From positions 992,001-1,056,000 of the forward strand of contig NZ_JBDOIO010000004.1 in NCBI RefSeq assembly GCF_039831995.1: DNA of 64,000 nucleotides. The letters are read 5' to 3'. The notes below the pieces were generated by a model. The model was not told where the DNA came from and searched no databases. It saw only the letters and a list, made by a program, of their open reading frames with translations. This document shows, piece after piece, positions 1 to 9,106 of the stretch; position 1 is the stretch's first letter; each line of letters starts with the position of its first letter. This DNA comes from Paenibacillus pabuli (GTDB taxonomy: Bacteria; Bacillota; Bacilli; Paenibacillales; Paenibacillaceae). A program made the translations under genes and the position numbers.

Positions 1-1011
1 TTGAATGCAGATAAGATCGTAATGTCGCCAGGAAGCATGATTGGTGCGGCAGCGATGGTGGACAGCACGGGGAAGCATGTCGATGATCCGAAGCTAGTTG
101 CATTCTGGAAGAGCAAAATGCAGGGAGCAGCGGAACAAGGCGGCCGTGACGGCAGTATCGCTGCCGGAATGACAGATGTCAACATGGTTGTGGAGATGCC
201 GGAGATCAACAAAACGAAGCAAAAGGGTGAAATTATTGCTTTATCAGCCGAGGAAGCGCTGAAAGTGGGATATGCGGACCACATCAGCTCAACTCCGGAA
301 GAGGCAGCAGCCTGGCTTGGTTATGGGCAGGACGATGTATTTACTGTAGAGCGAACCGCAGCAGAGAATATATCTTCTTTTCTGACGAATCCTGTGGTCA
401 TGACTATACTTTTGTTCCTGGGAATTGCGGGCGTAATCATTGAACTGATTGTACCTGGATTCGGAGTACCTGGTATTGTGGGGATCGTTTGTTTTATCCT
501 CTATTTTTCGGGGAACTACATTGCCGGTTTTGCAGGAGCAGAGACATGGGTGCTCTTTACGGTTGGACTCATCATGATGATTCTGGAGATGTTCATTCCA
601 AGCTTTGGTATCCTGGGTATATTGGGATCCATTGCACTTGTTGCCGGCGTTGTGCGTGCAGCTTACGATACAAGTGATGCATTTGTTTCGTTGGGAATTG
701 CCTTCGGGGCAGCGCTGGTAGTCATAGCTATCGTGGTGATTCTCTTTAAGGACAGAGGCATATGGAATCGATTTATACTGAGTGACAAATTGTCTGCCGA
801 TCGAGGTTATTCATCTGCGACAGAACGTAAAGAACTGATTGGTCTCCAAGGGATTAGCCTGACTCCGCTTCGTCCATCTGGAACAGCAATGTTTAATGGG
901 GAACGGGTCGATGTGGTTTCGGACGGAGACTTTATCCCAGTTGATACACCGATTATTGTGGTTAAAGCCGAAGGCACTAGGATTGTGGTCCAGCAAGCTT
1001 TGCCGGTGTAA
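1..1011 (+). CDS. NfeD/ClpP-class membrane serine protease (YqeZ-like), 5'-truncated
   Basis: This is the C-terminal part of a long-form NfeD protein; the window edge removes its beginning, so the TTG at base 1 is probably an internal codon. The first ~115 residues look like the second half of a ClpP-like protease domain (VMSPGSMIGAAAMV). The catalytic serine should lie upstream, outside the window. Several hydrophobic membrane segments follow at about residues 130-250. The last ~60 residues read as the soluble NfeD OB-fold (QGISLTPLRPSGTAMFNGERV begins this part). NfeD proteins act beside flotillins at the membrane, and floA lies 160 bp downstream, as yqeZ-yqfA does in B. subtilis. Family assignment is strong; the exact protease substrate is unknown. 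Confidence 0.9.
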   Translation: MNADKIVMSPGSMIGAAAMVDSTGKHVDDPKLVAFWKSKMQGAAEQGGRDGSIAAGMTDVNMVVEMPEINKTKQKGEIIALSAEEALKVGYADHISSTPEEAAAWLGYGQDDVFTVERTAAENISSFLTNPVVMTILLFLGIAGVIIELIVPGFGVPGIVGIVCFILYFSGNYIAGFAGAETWVLFTVGLIMMILEMFIPSFGILGILGSIALVAGVVRAAYDTSDAFVSLGIAFGAALVVIAIVVILFKDRGIWNRFILSDKLSADRGYSSATERKELIGLQGISLTPLRPSGTAMFNGERVDVVSDGDFIPVDTPIIVVKAEGTRIVVQQALPV

Positions 1012-1173
1012 AACGCTTGTCATGCCGGAGTTCTGGTGGGCTTCGGCAGTGTACATAACCATATGGCCGTGCTGCTTGCCGAATGGTGTTTTTCTAAAAT
1101 TAGCAGCATTATAGTTGAGATCTGTTATGATGAATTTTTACAAAATTAAAGTGCAAATGGAGGAATTTTGACT

Positions 1174-2184
1174 ATGGAACCAACGTTGATTACGGTTTTG
1201 CTCGTTGCGGTAGTTGCCATTATCGTATTGAGCGTATTCTTCAGCTTTTTCCCAGTAATGCTCTGGATCTCGGCCATTGCATCCGGTGTACGTGTCGGAA
1301 TTATTACACTGGTAGCGATGCGATTGAGACGTGTAACACCTAGCCGAATCGTAAATCCAATGATTAAAGCAACCAAAGCAGGTCTTCAACTGTCAATGAA
1401 CCAACTGGAGAGCCACTTCCTGGCGGGTGGTAATGTTGACCGTGTAGTAAATGCTCTGATTGCTGCTCAGCGTGCAAACATTCCGCTGGAATTCGAACGT
1501 GCTGCTGCGATTGACCTCGCTGGTCGTGATGTATTGCAGGCTGTACAAATGAGTGTTAACCCGCGTGTCATCGAGACACCAATTGTATCTGCGGTAGCCA
1601 AAGATGGTATTGAAGTTAAAGTTAGAGCACGGGTTACGGTTCGGGCCAATATTGACCGTCTCGTCGGTGGTGCCGGTGAAGAGACGATCATTGCCCGTGT
1701 CGGTGAAGGTATCGTAAGTACAAACGGTTCCTCGAATTCCCACAAAGATGTTCTGGAAAATCCGGATCTGATCTCCCGTACGGTATTGTCCAAAGGTCTG
1801 GATGCAGGTACGGCTTTTGAAATCCTGTCCATTGATATTGCGGACGTGGATGTAGGTAAGAACATTGGTGCGTTCCTGCAAACCGAGCAGGCTGAGGCTG
1901 ACAAACGCATCGCTCAGGCGAAAGCGGAAGAACGTCGCGCTATGGCCGTAGCCCAAGAGCAAGAAATGAAGGCACGTGTAGTGGAAATGAGAGCGCGTGT
2001 GGTTGAATCCGAATCCCAAGTACCTTTGGCAATGTCCGAAGCACTTCGCAGTGGCAAGATCGGTGTCATGGACTACATGAACCTTAAAAATATTGAAGCG
2101 GATACTCAAATGCGCAATACTTTGGGAAAACCTGGTGAAGGTTCGAATTCCAACGATCAGGGTGATTCCAAAAACGGAAGATAG
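1174..2184 (+). CDS. floA: Flotillin-like membrane scaffold protein FloA (YqfA)
   Basis: FloA organises functional membrane microdomains. The protein (336 aa) starts with a hydrophobic hairpin anchor at about residues 4-50. An SPFH-like region follows, and from about residue 230 an Ala/Glu-rich coiled-coil region ([20 protein letters not shown]). A TTG lies at 1168, but the GGAGG at 1158-1163 is correctly spaced for the ATG at 1174, so I use that start. The gene follows an NfeD protease, the usual partner. A 201-aa membrane protein starts 7 bp after its stop, which suggests co-transcription. The length matches the B. subtilis protein closely. Confidence 0.95.
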   Translation: MEPTLITVLLVAVVAIIVLSVFFSFFPVMLWISAIASGVRVGIITLVAMRLRRVTPSRIVNPMIKATKAGLQLSMNQLESHFLAGGNVDRVVNALIAAQRANIPLEFERAAAIDLAGRDVLQAVQMSVNPRVIETPIVSAVAKDGIEVKVRARVTVRANIDRLVGGAGEETIIARVGEGIVSTNGSSNSHKDVLENPDLISRTVLSKGLDAGTAFEILSIDIADVDVGKNIGAFLQTEQAEADKRIAQAKAEERRAMAVAQEQEMKARVVEMRARVVESESQVPLAMSEALRSGKIGVMDYMNLKNIEADTQMRNTLGKPGEGSNSNDQGDSKNGR

Positions 2185-2191
2185 GCGGTGA

Positions 2192-2797
2192 ATGCGTATG
2201 GGCCTATTTGAATGGATTTTTGATAATCTGTATATAGTGGCCGTCATCGGTTTTGCGCTCTTTTCTTTCTTGGGAAAAGCCGCCAAATCGGCTGATCCGA
2301 ACAAAAAGCGTCCTGGCAACGGGATGCCTACATTCGGAGGCAGCGGTAATTCAGAACGGGATGATCGCTCGAGAGACAATTCATCTCCGCAGCAATCTTC
2401 CGGACCGGCAGATCCCCGTTATGATGAACAGTATGACGATCGGTATGACGACGAGCAATATGATGATCGTTATGATCAGCCTTATTCGGAGCCTGCTGCA
2501 TCTTCTCGACCCGCAAGTGACTACAGAAGTGAGGGCTCTATGAGCGCTATGGAAAATTCGCTTGAACAACAGATGAAAGTGATGGAGCAACAGCAACGCC
2601 TGATTGAAGAGCGCTTGAATCGCATCTCTTCTGCGGATACACCGACTGTATCTGACTCCAGTTGGGAAGAGGGTACATCGGGTGAAACTAGATCGTCCCG
2701 GCTTCGTCCGGAAGACATCCGTACCGGTGTTTTATGGGCAGAAGTGTTGGGGGCGCCACGGTCCAAACAGCCTTTTAGAACAAGAGGCAAGTTGTAA
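2192..2797 (+). CDS. Hypothetical single-pass membrane protein with acidic Tyr/Asp repeats
   Basis: I do not recognise this 201-aa protein. It occupies the position of yqfB in B. subtilis but does not resemble it in size. Residues ~8-27 form one hydrophobic segment (LYIVAVIGFALFSFLG). A Ser/Pro/Asp-rich linker follows, with tandem DDRYD/DEQYD units around residues 75-95. A short predicted coiled coil (LEQQMKVMEQQQRLIEERL) comes next. The C-terminus, RPEDIRTGVLWAEVLGAPR, looks like a folded or conserved motif. It starts 7 bp after floA, so it is probably in the same transcript and may be a microdomain-associated protein (inference from context only). ATGs at 2192 and 2198 are both possible starts. 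Confidence 0.75.
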   Translation: MRMGLFEWIFDNLYIVAVIGFALFSFLGKAAKSADPNKKRPGNGMPTFGGSGNSERDDRSRDNSSPQQSSGPADPRYDEQYDDRYDDEQYDDRYDQPYSEPAASSRPASDYRSEGSMSAMENSLEQQMKVMEQQQRLIEERLNRISSADTPTVSDSSWEEGTSGETRSSRLRPEDIRTGVLWAEVLGAPRSKQPFRTRGKL

Positions 2798-2822
2798 AAT
2801 GTAATATCAATCATAAAACAGC

Positions 2823-2867
2823 AAAGAGCCGTCTCAGGTGAGAAATACGCCAGAGAGGGCTCTTTTT
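2823..2867 (+). terminator. Rho-independent terminator after floA cluster
   Basis: AAAGAGCC near 2823 pairs with GGCTCTTT near 2857, with TCTC/GAGA extending the stem, and a run of T follows. It would end the nfeD-floA transcript before yqfC. Confidence 0.8.
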
Positions 2868-2973
2868 GTTGTGCTCCTTTTTTAGAATTAATGATCTAAC
2901 AGAAGCTGTAGTTTTCATAAAATCATGTCTCTCCGCATAAGTTGAACTGTAGAGGAAGGGGGAAGACCTTCGT

Positions 2974-3267
2974 ATGACCCGGATCAGCCGCAAGCTGCGC
3001 AGATGGACCAGTGAGGTACTGGATCTGCCGCAGGACGTGCTTTATGATATGCCACGGTTAACCCTGATTGGCAGCAAACAATTGTATATTGAAAATCATC
3101 GCGGTGTGATCCATTTTACGCCAAATCGCATTGTCCTGGCTTTAACCCAGGGTCAGCTCGAGATCAAAGGGGTTGATCTAATGATTCGCAATATTTTGCC
3201 GGATGAAGTGGCGGTTGAAGGAACGATTCTGGATATACATATGAATGGAGCGGAGGGAAACGGATGA
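2974..3267 (+). CDS. yqfC: Sporulation protein YqfC
   Basis: This 97-aa protein matches the YqfC family of the mother-cell sporulation programme. Recognisable parts are the LPQDVLYDMPRLTLIG segment near residues 17-32 and the C-terminal ILPDEVAVEGTI. The ATG at 2974 is preceded by a GAGGAAGGGGG ribosome site. Its last four bases overlap the start of yqfD, the arrangement seen in B. subtilis, so the two are translationally coupled. The family is known from SigE-controlled genes; its biochemical role is not established. Confidence 0.93.
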   Translation: MTRISRKLRRWTSEVLDLPQDVLYDMPRLTLIGSKQLYIENHRGVIHFTPNRIVLALTQGQLEIKGVDLMIRNILPDEVAVEGTILDIHMNGAEGNG

Positions 3268-4457
3268 AACAGCCCAGTCTGTACAAACTGCGAGGTGCAG
3301 TCCGAATAACGGTCACTGGGGGGGACATCGAAGCGCTGATCAACATGTTGGCAGAGCAGGGACTGGAGGTGTGGAACCTGCGTGCCCAGGATGGACGCAA
3401 GGCAGAGATGAATATTCTGCTGCCGCATTTTTTTAGGCTGCGTCCTCTTTTGAAGCGGACAGGCTGCAGAGTGAAGGTGACGCACCGCAGCGGGATTCCT
3501 TTTTTTATGGCCCGATTATTGAAAAGAAAGTTCTTCCTTGGGGGCATGGTGCTTTTTGTGATTGCCATGTTTGCATTATCTTCGATGATTTGGAACGTTG
3601 AGGTGAAAGGGAATGTAAAAATCCCCACCGATGTCGTACTCGCTGCAGCCAAAAAAGAAGGGATCTATCCTTTCCAGTGGGGATTCCGGCTCCAGAGTCA
3701 GGACAAGCTTTCCAGGCAGCTGGCGTTGGCACTTCCCGACGTAACTTGGATCGGTGTGAGCAAAGAAGGGACAACCATTACCATTCAAGTTGTGGAGTCT
3801 GCCCAGCCTCAGCGTGAACCGCTGCTAAATCCAAGGCACTTGGTGAGCAAATCGGATGCAGTCGTTACTCAAATATACGCGGAACAGGGGCGTCCCGTCG
3901 TACAGAAGGATATGCGCGTCAAGAAAGGTCAAGTATTAATATCGGGTATTTTGGGTGATGAAGAGAATACGGAGAATGTTGTGGCCAAAGGCGAGGTGCG
4001 AGGGCTCGTATGGCGTGAATATCAGGTGGAAGTACCTCTCGTGCAGAAGCATAACACCATGACAGGAGAGAGTAAGGAACGTTTTTATGTTGTGCTTGGG
4101 AATTGGGCTGTTCAGCTCTGGGGATATGGAAAGACTCCCTTCAGTTCCTTCAATACGGCGAGTGACCATAAGCCGCTGACGTGGCGATCCTTCACGCTTC
4201 CCATGGGATGGTTGACTGAAACCGATATGGAGACCACACAACAAGAGGAACAAAAGACGGTTGAGTGGGCCAGAGCGAAAGGGCTTGAGGGAGCCAGAAA
4301 TGATATTATCGCCAAAAACGGCAAAGGAACAAAAATTTTAAGTGAAAAAATTTTGCATGAGAAGAAAGAGAATGGTAAAGTTTATATGAAAGTATTATTT
4401 GAAGTGGAAGAAAGCATTGCGGAAGAACTTCCGTTAGTCCATAGTCAAGGAGAATGA
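3264..4457 (+). CDS. yqfD: Sporulation protein YqfD
   Basis: YqfD is a mother-cell membrane protein of sporulation. The 397-aa sequence has a cytosolic N-terminal part, one transmembrane helix at about residues 90-110 (FLGGMVLFVIAMFALSSMIW), and a long extracytoplasmic part starting VEVKGN, with a later lysine-rich charged C-terminus. The start ATG overlaps the yqfC stop by 4 bp and phoH begins 6 bp after its stop. This continuous arrangement (yqfC-yqfD-phoH-yqfF) is a classical Bacillota cluster. Function beyond a sporulation role is not visible. Confidence 0.93.
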   Translation: MKQPSLYKLRGAVRITVTGGDIEALINMLAEQGLEVWNLRAQDGRKAEMNILLPHFFRLRPLLKRTGCRVKVTHRSGIPFFMARLLKRKFFLGGMVLFVIAMFALSSMIWNVEVKGNVKIPTDVVLAAAKKEGIYPFQWGFRLQSQDKLSRQLALALPDVTWIGVSKEGTTITIQVVESAQPQREPLLNPRHLVSKSDAVVTQIYAEQGRPVVQKDMRVKKGQVLISGILGDEENTENVVAKGEVRGLVWREYQVEVPLVQKHNTMTGESKERFYVVLGNWAVQLWGYGKTPFSSFNTASDHKPLTWRSFTLPMGWLTETDMETTQQEEQKTVEWARAKGLEGARNDIIAKNGKGTKILSEKILHEKKENGKVYMKVLFEVEESIAEELPLVHSQGE

Positions 4458-4463
4458 GGCTAT

Positions 4464-5435
4464 TTGTCAGAACAAACACGCAGCATACGAATCTCCCTCC
4501 AGAGTGCGGGAGAGGGTCAATCTCTTTTTGGACCCCAAGATATTTTTCTGAAACTGATTGAATCCGAGATTCCCGCCCAGATTGCTTCTCGCGAAGCGGA
4601 GATTGTCATTCACGGCAATACGAAGCATGTGGAATCGCTTGAACAACTATTCGATGTGTTACTGCAATTGGTGCGTAATGGGTATGTGCTAACCGAACGG
4701 GACGTCAGCTATGCCATTGAACTGGCCAAGGATCTGCGTGCAGACCAGCTGCTTGATCTGTTCAAGGGTGAGATTACAACGACCTACCGGGGCAAGCCGA
4801 TTCGTGTTAAAACCATTGGACAGAAACACTATGTAACGACGATTAAGAAACGTGATGTTGTATTCGGTATCGGTCCAGCAGGTACGGGTAAAACCTATCT
4901 GGCAGTTGTGCTGGCGGTTGCAGCCCTCAAGGAAGGGAGCGTCAAGCGCATCGTGCTTACAAGGCCTGCTGTCGAAGCGGGTGAGAGCTTGGGCTTCTTG
5001 CCTGGAGACCTTCAGGAGAAGGTTGACCCTTATCTACGGCCTTTGTATGACGCCTTGTACGATGTAATGGGACAAGAGCAAACGGCCAAGGCACTGGAGC
5101 GCGGCTTGATCGAAATTGCGCCACTGGCATACATGAGGGGGCGTACACTTGATGACTCGTTCATCATTTTGGACGAAGCTCAGAATACGACCCCTGAACA
5201 GATGAAAATGTTTTTGACCCGTCTTGGTTTTGGTTCCAAAATGGTCATTACCGGAGACGTGACACAAATTGATTTACCTCGCGGCAAAAAGTCTGGACTT
5301 GTGGAAGCAAAAACGATACTTAGTGAAGTTGAAGAAATTGGATTTGTCTATTTTGCCGAGCAAGATGTTGTACGGCATTCCCTCGTCCAAAAAATTATCG
5401 TTGCATACAACCACGCCGCAGAAAATCAAGAATAG
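4464..5435 (+). CDS. phoH: PhoH family ATPase
   Basis: This is a PhoH-type P-loop ATPase of 323 aa. Walker A is GPAGTGKT at residues 137-144 and Walker B with the family signature is FIILDEAQNTT at about 233-243. PhoH proteins are linked to RNA metabolism, and in many bacteria the gene is next to ybeY, as here with pgpH in between. The start codon is TTG at 4464, supported by AAGGAGAATGAGG just upstream. The second PhoH paralogue in this window (38942) carries an N-terminal PIN domain that this one lacks. Confidence 0.93.
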   Translation: MSEQTRSIRISLQSAGEGQSLFGPQDIFLKLIESEIPAQIASREAEIVIHGNTKHVESLEQLFDVLLQLVRNGYVLTERDVSYAIELAKDLRADQLLDLFKGEITTTYRGKPIRVKTIGQKHYVTTIKKRDVVFGIGPAGTGKTYLAVVLAVAALKEGSVKRIVLTRPAVEAGESLGFLPGDLQEKVDPYLRPLYDALYDVMGQEQTAKALERGLIEIAPLAYMRGRTLDDSFIILDEAQNTTPEQMKMFLTRLGFGSKMVITGDVTQIDLPRGKKSGLVEAKTILSEVEEIGFVYFAEQDVVRHSLVQKIIVAYNHAAENQE

Positions 5436-5441
5436 AAGGGA

Positions 5442-7700
5442 TTGTCTAAAGTGACCTCGAAGGAACTGTCAAAAGGCAAATCTTTTCAGAATAGAACTAC
5501 AGGATGGAAGTATAGCGTGTGGGCACGCTATCTTCTGTTTTTGTTTCTGGTGATTCTCTTCTACTTTAGTTTAGCTTCCAAGCTGCTTCCCGAGCGGTAT
5601 GATATTCAGGAAGGCACACGAAGTGAAGTGGATATTGCTGCGCCCATGCAGATTCCGAATACGAAGGCTACGCTGAAAGCGCAGGAGGAAGCTGCTGAGC
5701 GTGTACAGCCGATCTATCAGATTGTGCAGCTGCGAAACGAAAATCTGATGACCACTCTGCTGGACCGGATTGATCGTCTGAATCAGGATGACCAGATTTC
5801 CAGTCAGGATAAGATTGACATCTATCGCGATGAGATTCCGCAGCGGCAGAAGGATTTTGTGTCCAACTTTATCAATAACAATCGGAAAGCGGGTACATAT
5901 TCCGAAACTCTTTTGGAAGAGATTCGAAACGTGGTGCAGGAGCAAAGCTACCGAATTCCGGAAGAGACTTATATTAAGATATCTCGCTTGACTTCAGATG
6001 ATATTCAGGAAATGAAGACGGTGGCCCGGGATATTGTCTCCAGATTAATGACGGATCAGATCAGTGATGCTACGACCGCACGCGCAAAAGTAGCTGAAAT
6101 GGTAAGTGTAAGTTCCCTAAGCAAGCGTACGCAGCGTGAGGTTGTTCAGGAGCTCGCCCGTCTTGTGGTAACCTCCAACCGCTTCTATGATGAAGAGGGG
6201 ACAAAGGAAGCCAAGGTGCAGGCCCGTGAAAACACACAAACGGTCTTTATCAAGCAAGGTGATACATTAGTTGCGAAGGGCGAGATGATTACTCCCGAGA
6301 TGTACGCGCTTCTTGATGAGAATGATTTGTTGAAAAACGAAGTGAATTACTGGCCGCAGCTGGGTCTTCTGATGCTGTCTTGTCTGCTGTCGGCCGCTAT
6401 TCTCATGTACATTCAGCAATTCAGCGGAACGCATTTTAAATATAATAATTCACAGCTGCTGATGCTTGTACTCATTTTCATTATTACAATTGTGCTTATG
6501 CATGTGACGGCATTCATCCAGACAGCAGACAAATCGTATGTCGGCTTCCTTGCACCAGTTGCAGTGGGTGCAATGTTAATTGCTTTATTGCTGGATACAT
6601 CGCTTGCTTTTGTTTGCTCGATCATCATTGGCATGTTGTCAAGCATTATCTTGAATACGCATCAAGGTCAGATTTTTGATTTTGAGCTCGGCTTCTTTGC
6701 GGTGCTGGTGTCTTTTGTCGCCATCTTCGCCACATATCGTGCAAGCCAGCGATCCACCATTTTAAAGGGCGCCATCATGGTCTGCCTGTTTGGTTCCATC
6801 GCTGTGTTTACACTGTCCTTGATTGATACAGGGGATTGGAACCGTACAACAACGTTGTACGGCGTCGGATTTGCTTTTGCAGGCGGTGTATTAACGGCAA
6901 TCCTTGTGATTGGACTTATGCCGTTTTTCGAAACATCGTTCGGTATATTATCGGCACTGAAGCTGGTGGAGCTGTCCAACCCGAACCACCCGTTATTGCG
7001 CAAACTGCTGACGGAAACACCAGGCACGTATCATCACAGTGTTATGGTAGGAAACCTGTCCGAGGCCGCAGCCGAGGCTATAGGAGCAAATGGTCTGCTC
7101 TGCCGAGTAGGTTCGTATTACCATGATATTGGCAAGACCAAGAGACCGATATATTTCATTGAAAATCAGAACAATATGGAGAACCCGCATGATTCCATCG
7201 ACCCCAAGCTGAGCAAATCAATTATCGTTGCACACGCACGGGATGGCGTGGAAATGCAGAAGGATTACAAGCTTCCGAAACCGATCCGGGATATCGCGGA
7301 ACAGCATCATGGTACAACCTTCCTCCATTACTTCTATCACAAAGCGCTGCGTCAAGCCGAGGAAGCGGGTGTCGAGCCTGACTTTACAGAAGAAGATTTC
7401 CGTTACCCAGGGCCAAAAGCCCAATCCAAGGAATCGGCTATTGTTGGAATAGCCGACAGCGTTGAGGCAGCGGTTCGATCCCTGCGCAAACCGACTGTGG
7501 AACAAGTGGAATCCATGATTGAGAAAATTATCAAGGGACGTCTCGATGATCATCAGTTTAACGATTGTGATCTCACCATGCGCGAACTGGACATTGTAGC
7601 GAAGACCTTGAAAGAGACGGTGATGGGGATCTTCCACTCCCGGATTGAATACCCGGAAGAGATCAAGAAACCGAAGCCGACCTCCCCTGAAGCGGGTTGA
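5442..7700 (+). CDS. pgpH: 7TM-HD c-di-AMP phosphodiesterase PgpH (YqfF)
   Basis: This 752-aa protein has the layout of PgpH: an N-terminal membrane anchor (residues ~25-45), a large extracytoplasmic 7TMR-HDED sensor domain (to ~300), about seven transmembrane helices (~305-495), and a cytosolic HD hydrolase domain. The HD signature is YYHDIGK at about residue 565, with HHS and EQHHG supplying further metal ligands. In Listeria and Bacillus the family degrades cyclic di-AMP, a regulator of potassium and osmolyte balance. Start is TTG at 5442 behind AGAAGGG; the gap to phoH is only 6 bp. ybeY follows 34 bp downstream. Confidence 0.94.
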   Translation: MSKVTSKELSKGKSFQNRTTGWKYSVWARYLLFLFLVILFYFSLASKLLPERYDIQEGTRSEVDIAAPMQIPNTKATLKAQEEAAERVQPIYQIVQLRNENLMTTLLDRIDRLNQDDQISSQDKIDIYRDEIPQRQKDFVSNFINNNRKAGTYSETLLEEIRNVVQEQSYRIPEETYIKISRLTSDDIQEMKTVARDIVSRLMTDQISDATTARAKVAEMVSVSSLSKRTQREVVQELARLVVTSNRFYDEEGTKEAKVQARENTQTVFIKQGDTLVAKGEMITPEMYALLDENDLLKNEVNYWPQLGLLMLSCLLSAAILMYIQQFSGTHFKYNNSQLLMLVLIFIITIVLMHVTAFIQTADKSYVGFLAPVAVGAMLIALLLDTSLAFVCSIIIGMLSSIILNTHQGQIFDFELGFFAVLVSFVAIFATYRASQRSTILKGAIMVCLFGSIAVFTLSLIDTGDWNRTTTLYGVGFAFAGGVLTAILVIGLMPFFETSFGILSALKLVELSNPNHPLLRKLLTETPGTYHHSVMVGNLSEAAAEAIGANGLLCRVGSYYHDIGKTKRPIYFIENQNNMENPHDSIDPKLSKSIIVAHARDGVEMQKDYKLPKPIRDIAEQHHGTTFLHYFYHKALRQAEEAGVEPDFTEEDFRYPGPKAQSKESAIVGIADSVEAAVRSLRKPTVEQVESMIEKIIKGRLDDHQFNDCDLTMRELDIVAKTLKETVMGIFHSRIEYPEEIKKPKPTSPEAG

Positions 7701-7734
7701 CTTACTAATATGAGCAGACAGGAGTTATGAAAGA

Positions 7735-8232
7735 ATGAGTCTTAACCTGGCATGGAATAATGATCAACAGGATAAAGAAATTACAGAGCCAATGATTGCA
7801 ATGCTGGAGCAGTTGCTGAACCTTGCAGGAGAAGCTGAGGGCGTGGCAGATGGAGAAGTTGCTCTAACTTTTGTGGATGATGCTCAGATTCATGAGTTGA
7901 ACCGAGATTACCGCGGAATCGATCGTCCGACAGATGTATTGTCGTTTGCCATGAATGAAACCATGGACGAGGAACTGGACATCATTTACGAACTGGATGA
8001 GGATGAAGAGATGGAGGAGATGCCAGATGTTCTCGGTGACATCATTATCTCCGTTCCTCGTACCATCCTGCAAAGTGAAGAATACGGGCATTCATTTGAA
8101 CGTGAGCTTGGTTTCCTGTTCGTGCATGGTTTCCTGCACCTGCTCGGATACGACCATCAGGACGAAGCGAGTGAAGCCGAAATGATGGGCAAACAGGAAG
8201 CTGTACTCGCCCAGGCCGGGTTGACACGATAA
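7735..8232 (+). CDS. ybeY: rRNA maturation factor / endoribonuclease YbeY
   Basis: YbeY is a zinc endoribonuclease that takes part in 16S rRNA 3'-end maturation and ribosome quality control. The 165-aa protein carries the complete metal-binding motif HGFLHLLGYDH (H-x3-H-x5-H) near residue 131 and the preceding RPTDVLSFAM segment. A short acidic insertion (DEDEEMEEM) lies in the middle, a common variable region of the family. The stop codon overlaps the dgkA start by one base (TAATG), so the two are translationally coupled. Confidence 0.96.
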   Translation: MSLNLAWNNDQQDKEITEPMIAMLEQLLNLAGEAEGVADGEVALTFVDDAQIHELNRDYRGIDRPTDVLSFAMNETMDEELDIIYELDEDEEMEEMPDVLGDIIISVPRTILQSEEYGHSFERELGFLFVHGFLHLLGYDHQDEASEAEMMGKQEAVLAQAGLTR

Positions 8233-8600
8233 TGAAAAGGCGCTCCTGGAGTCTGGTGTTCCGCAATGCGGCAGAAGGAATCGTATACGGTTTTCGGACA
8301 CAGCGAAATGTAAGGGTTCATTCGGGAGTAGCCGTCATCATGTGTTCGGCTGGATTTATCTTCGGGATTTCGAGGACAGACTGGATGTTTGTGCTGACAG
8401 CCATCTTTTTGGTTCTGGTGACCGAATTAATGAACACGGCCGTAGAGGCAGCGGTAGATCTGGCACATCCGCATATCCATCCGCTTGCAAAAGCGGCGAA
8501 AGACACCGCGGCTGGCGCAGTTTTGCTGGCAGCGGTGTTCGCCGTAGTCATCGGATGTATGGTGTTCTTTAAACCTGTTATACATTGGCTTGGTTTCTGA
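8232..8600 (+). CDS. dgkA: Undecaprenol/diacylglycerol kinase (DgkA family)
   Basis: This is a small (122 aa) integral membrane kinase with three hydrophobic helices and the family signature TELMNTAVEAAVDL near residues 61-74. In Gram-positive bacteria this family phosphorylates undecaprenol, feeding the carrier lipid of wall synthesis; in Gram-negative bacteria it acts on diacylglycerol. The Bacillota context (ybeY-dgkA-cdd-era) argues for undecaprenol kinase. The start ATG overlaps the ybeY stop. Confidence 0.93.
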   Translation: MKRRSWSLVFRNAAEGIVYGFRTQRNVRVHSGVAVIMCSAGFIFGISRTDWMFVLTAIFLVLVTELMNTAVEAAVDLAHPHIHPLAKAAKDTAAGAVLLAAVFAVVIGCMVFFKPVIHWLGF

Positions 8601-8658
8601 TAAGCCTGCTATAAAAAGAAGTTTATTTTAGGGATAACCTGAGGGAGAGATTTGGATT

Positions 8659-9072
8659 ATGGATAATCAACAGCTCATGCAAGAAGCCATTAAGGCACGT
8701 GCAAAAGCGTACACACCTTATTCCCATTTTGGCGTAGGAGCAGCTCTGCTGGATAGCGAAGGTAATGTGCATCATGGATGCAATATTGAGAATGCTGCCT
8801 ATACACCAAGCAACTGCGCAGAGCGAACAGCACTTTTTAGTGCGATCGCAGGGGGAGAGCAGCCTCGTAGTTTCAAGGCCATTGCCGTTGTAGGTGATAC
8901 GGAAGGTCCAATCGCGCCATGTGGCGTGTGTCGCCAGGTTATGGTTGAGCTGTGCGAGCCGGACATGAAAGTCCTTATGGGTAACTTGAAAGGTGACTTA
9001 CAGGAAACGACCGTTGCCGAGCTGCTGCCTTGGGCTTTTGGTCCTTCAGATCTAGATTTTTCCAAAAAATAA
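8659..9072 (+). CDS. cdd: Cytidine deaminase
   Basis: Cdd converts cytidine and deoxycytidine to the uridine forms in pyrimidine salvage. The 137-aa sequence has the zinc signature CAERTAL near residue 53 and PCGVCRQ near residue 86, giving the three-cysteine zinc site of the tetrameric short class. The NIENAAYTPSNC substrate loop is intact. RBS GAGGGAGAG sits 9 bp before the ATG. era follows 34 bp downstream, the same order as in B. subtilis. Confidence 0.96.
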   Translation: MDNQQLMQEAIKARAKAYTPYSHFGVGAALLDSEGNVHHGCNIENAAYTPSNCAERTALFSAIAGGEQPRSFKAIAVVGDTEGPIAPCGVCRQVMVELCEPDMKVLMGNLKGDLQETTVAELLPWAFGPSDLDFSKK

Positions 9073-9106
9073 ACTATTCCAGGCCTAGGCGCCTGAGGAG
9101 GAACAT

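Noticed and set aside
1393..2379. A 328-codon open frame antisense to floA
   Set aside because: It overlaps two well-supported + strand genes and gives a His/Arg/Phe-rich nonsense-like sequence.
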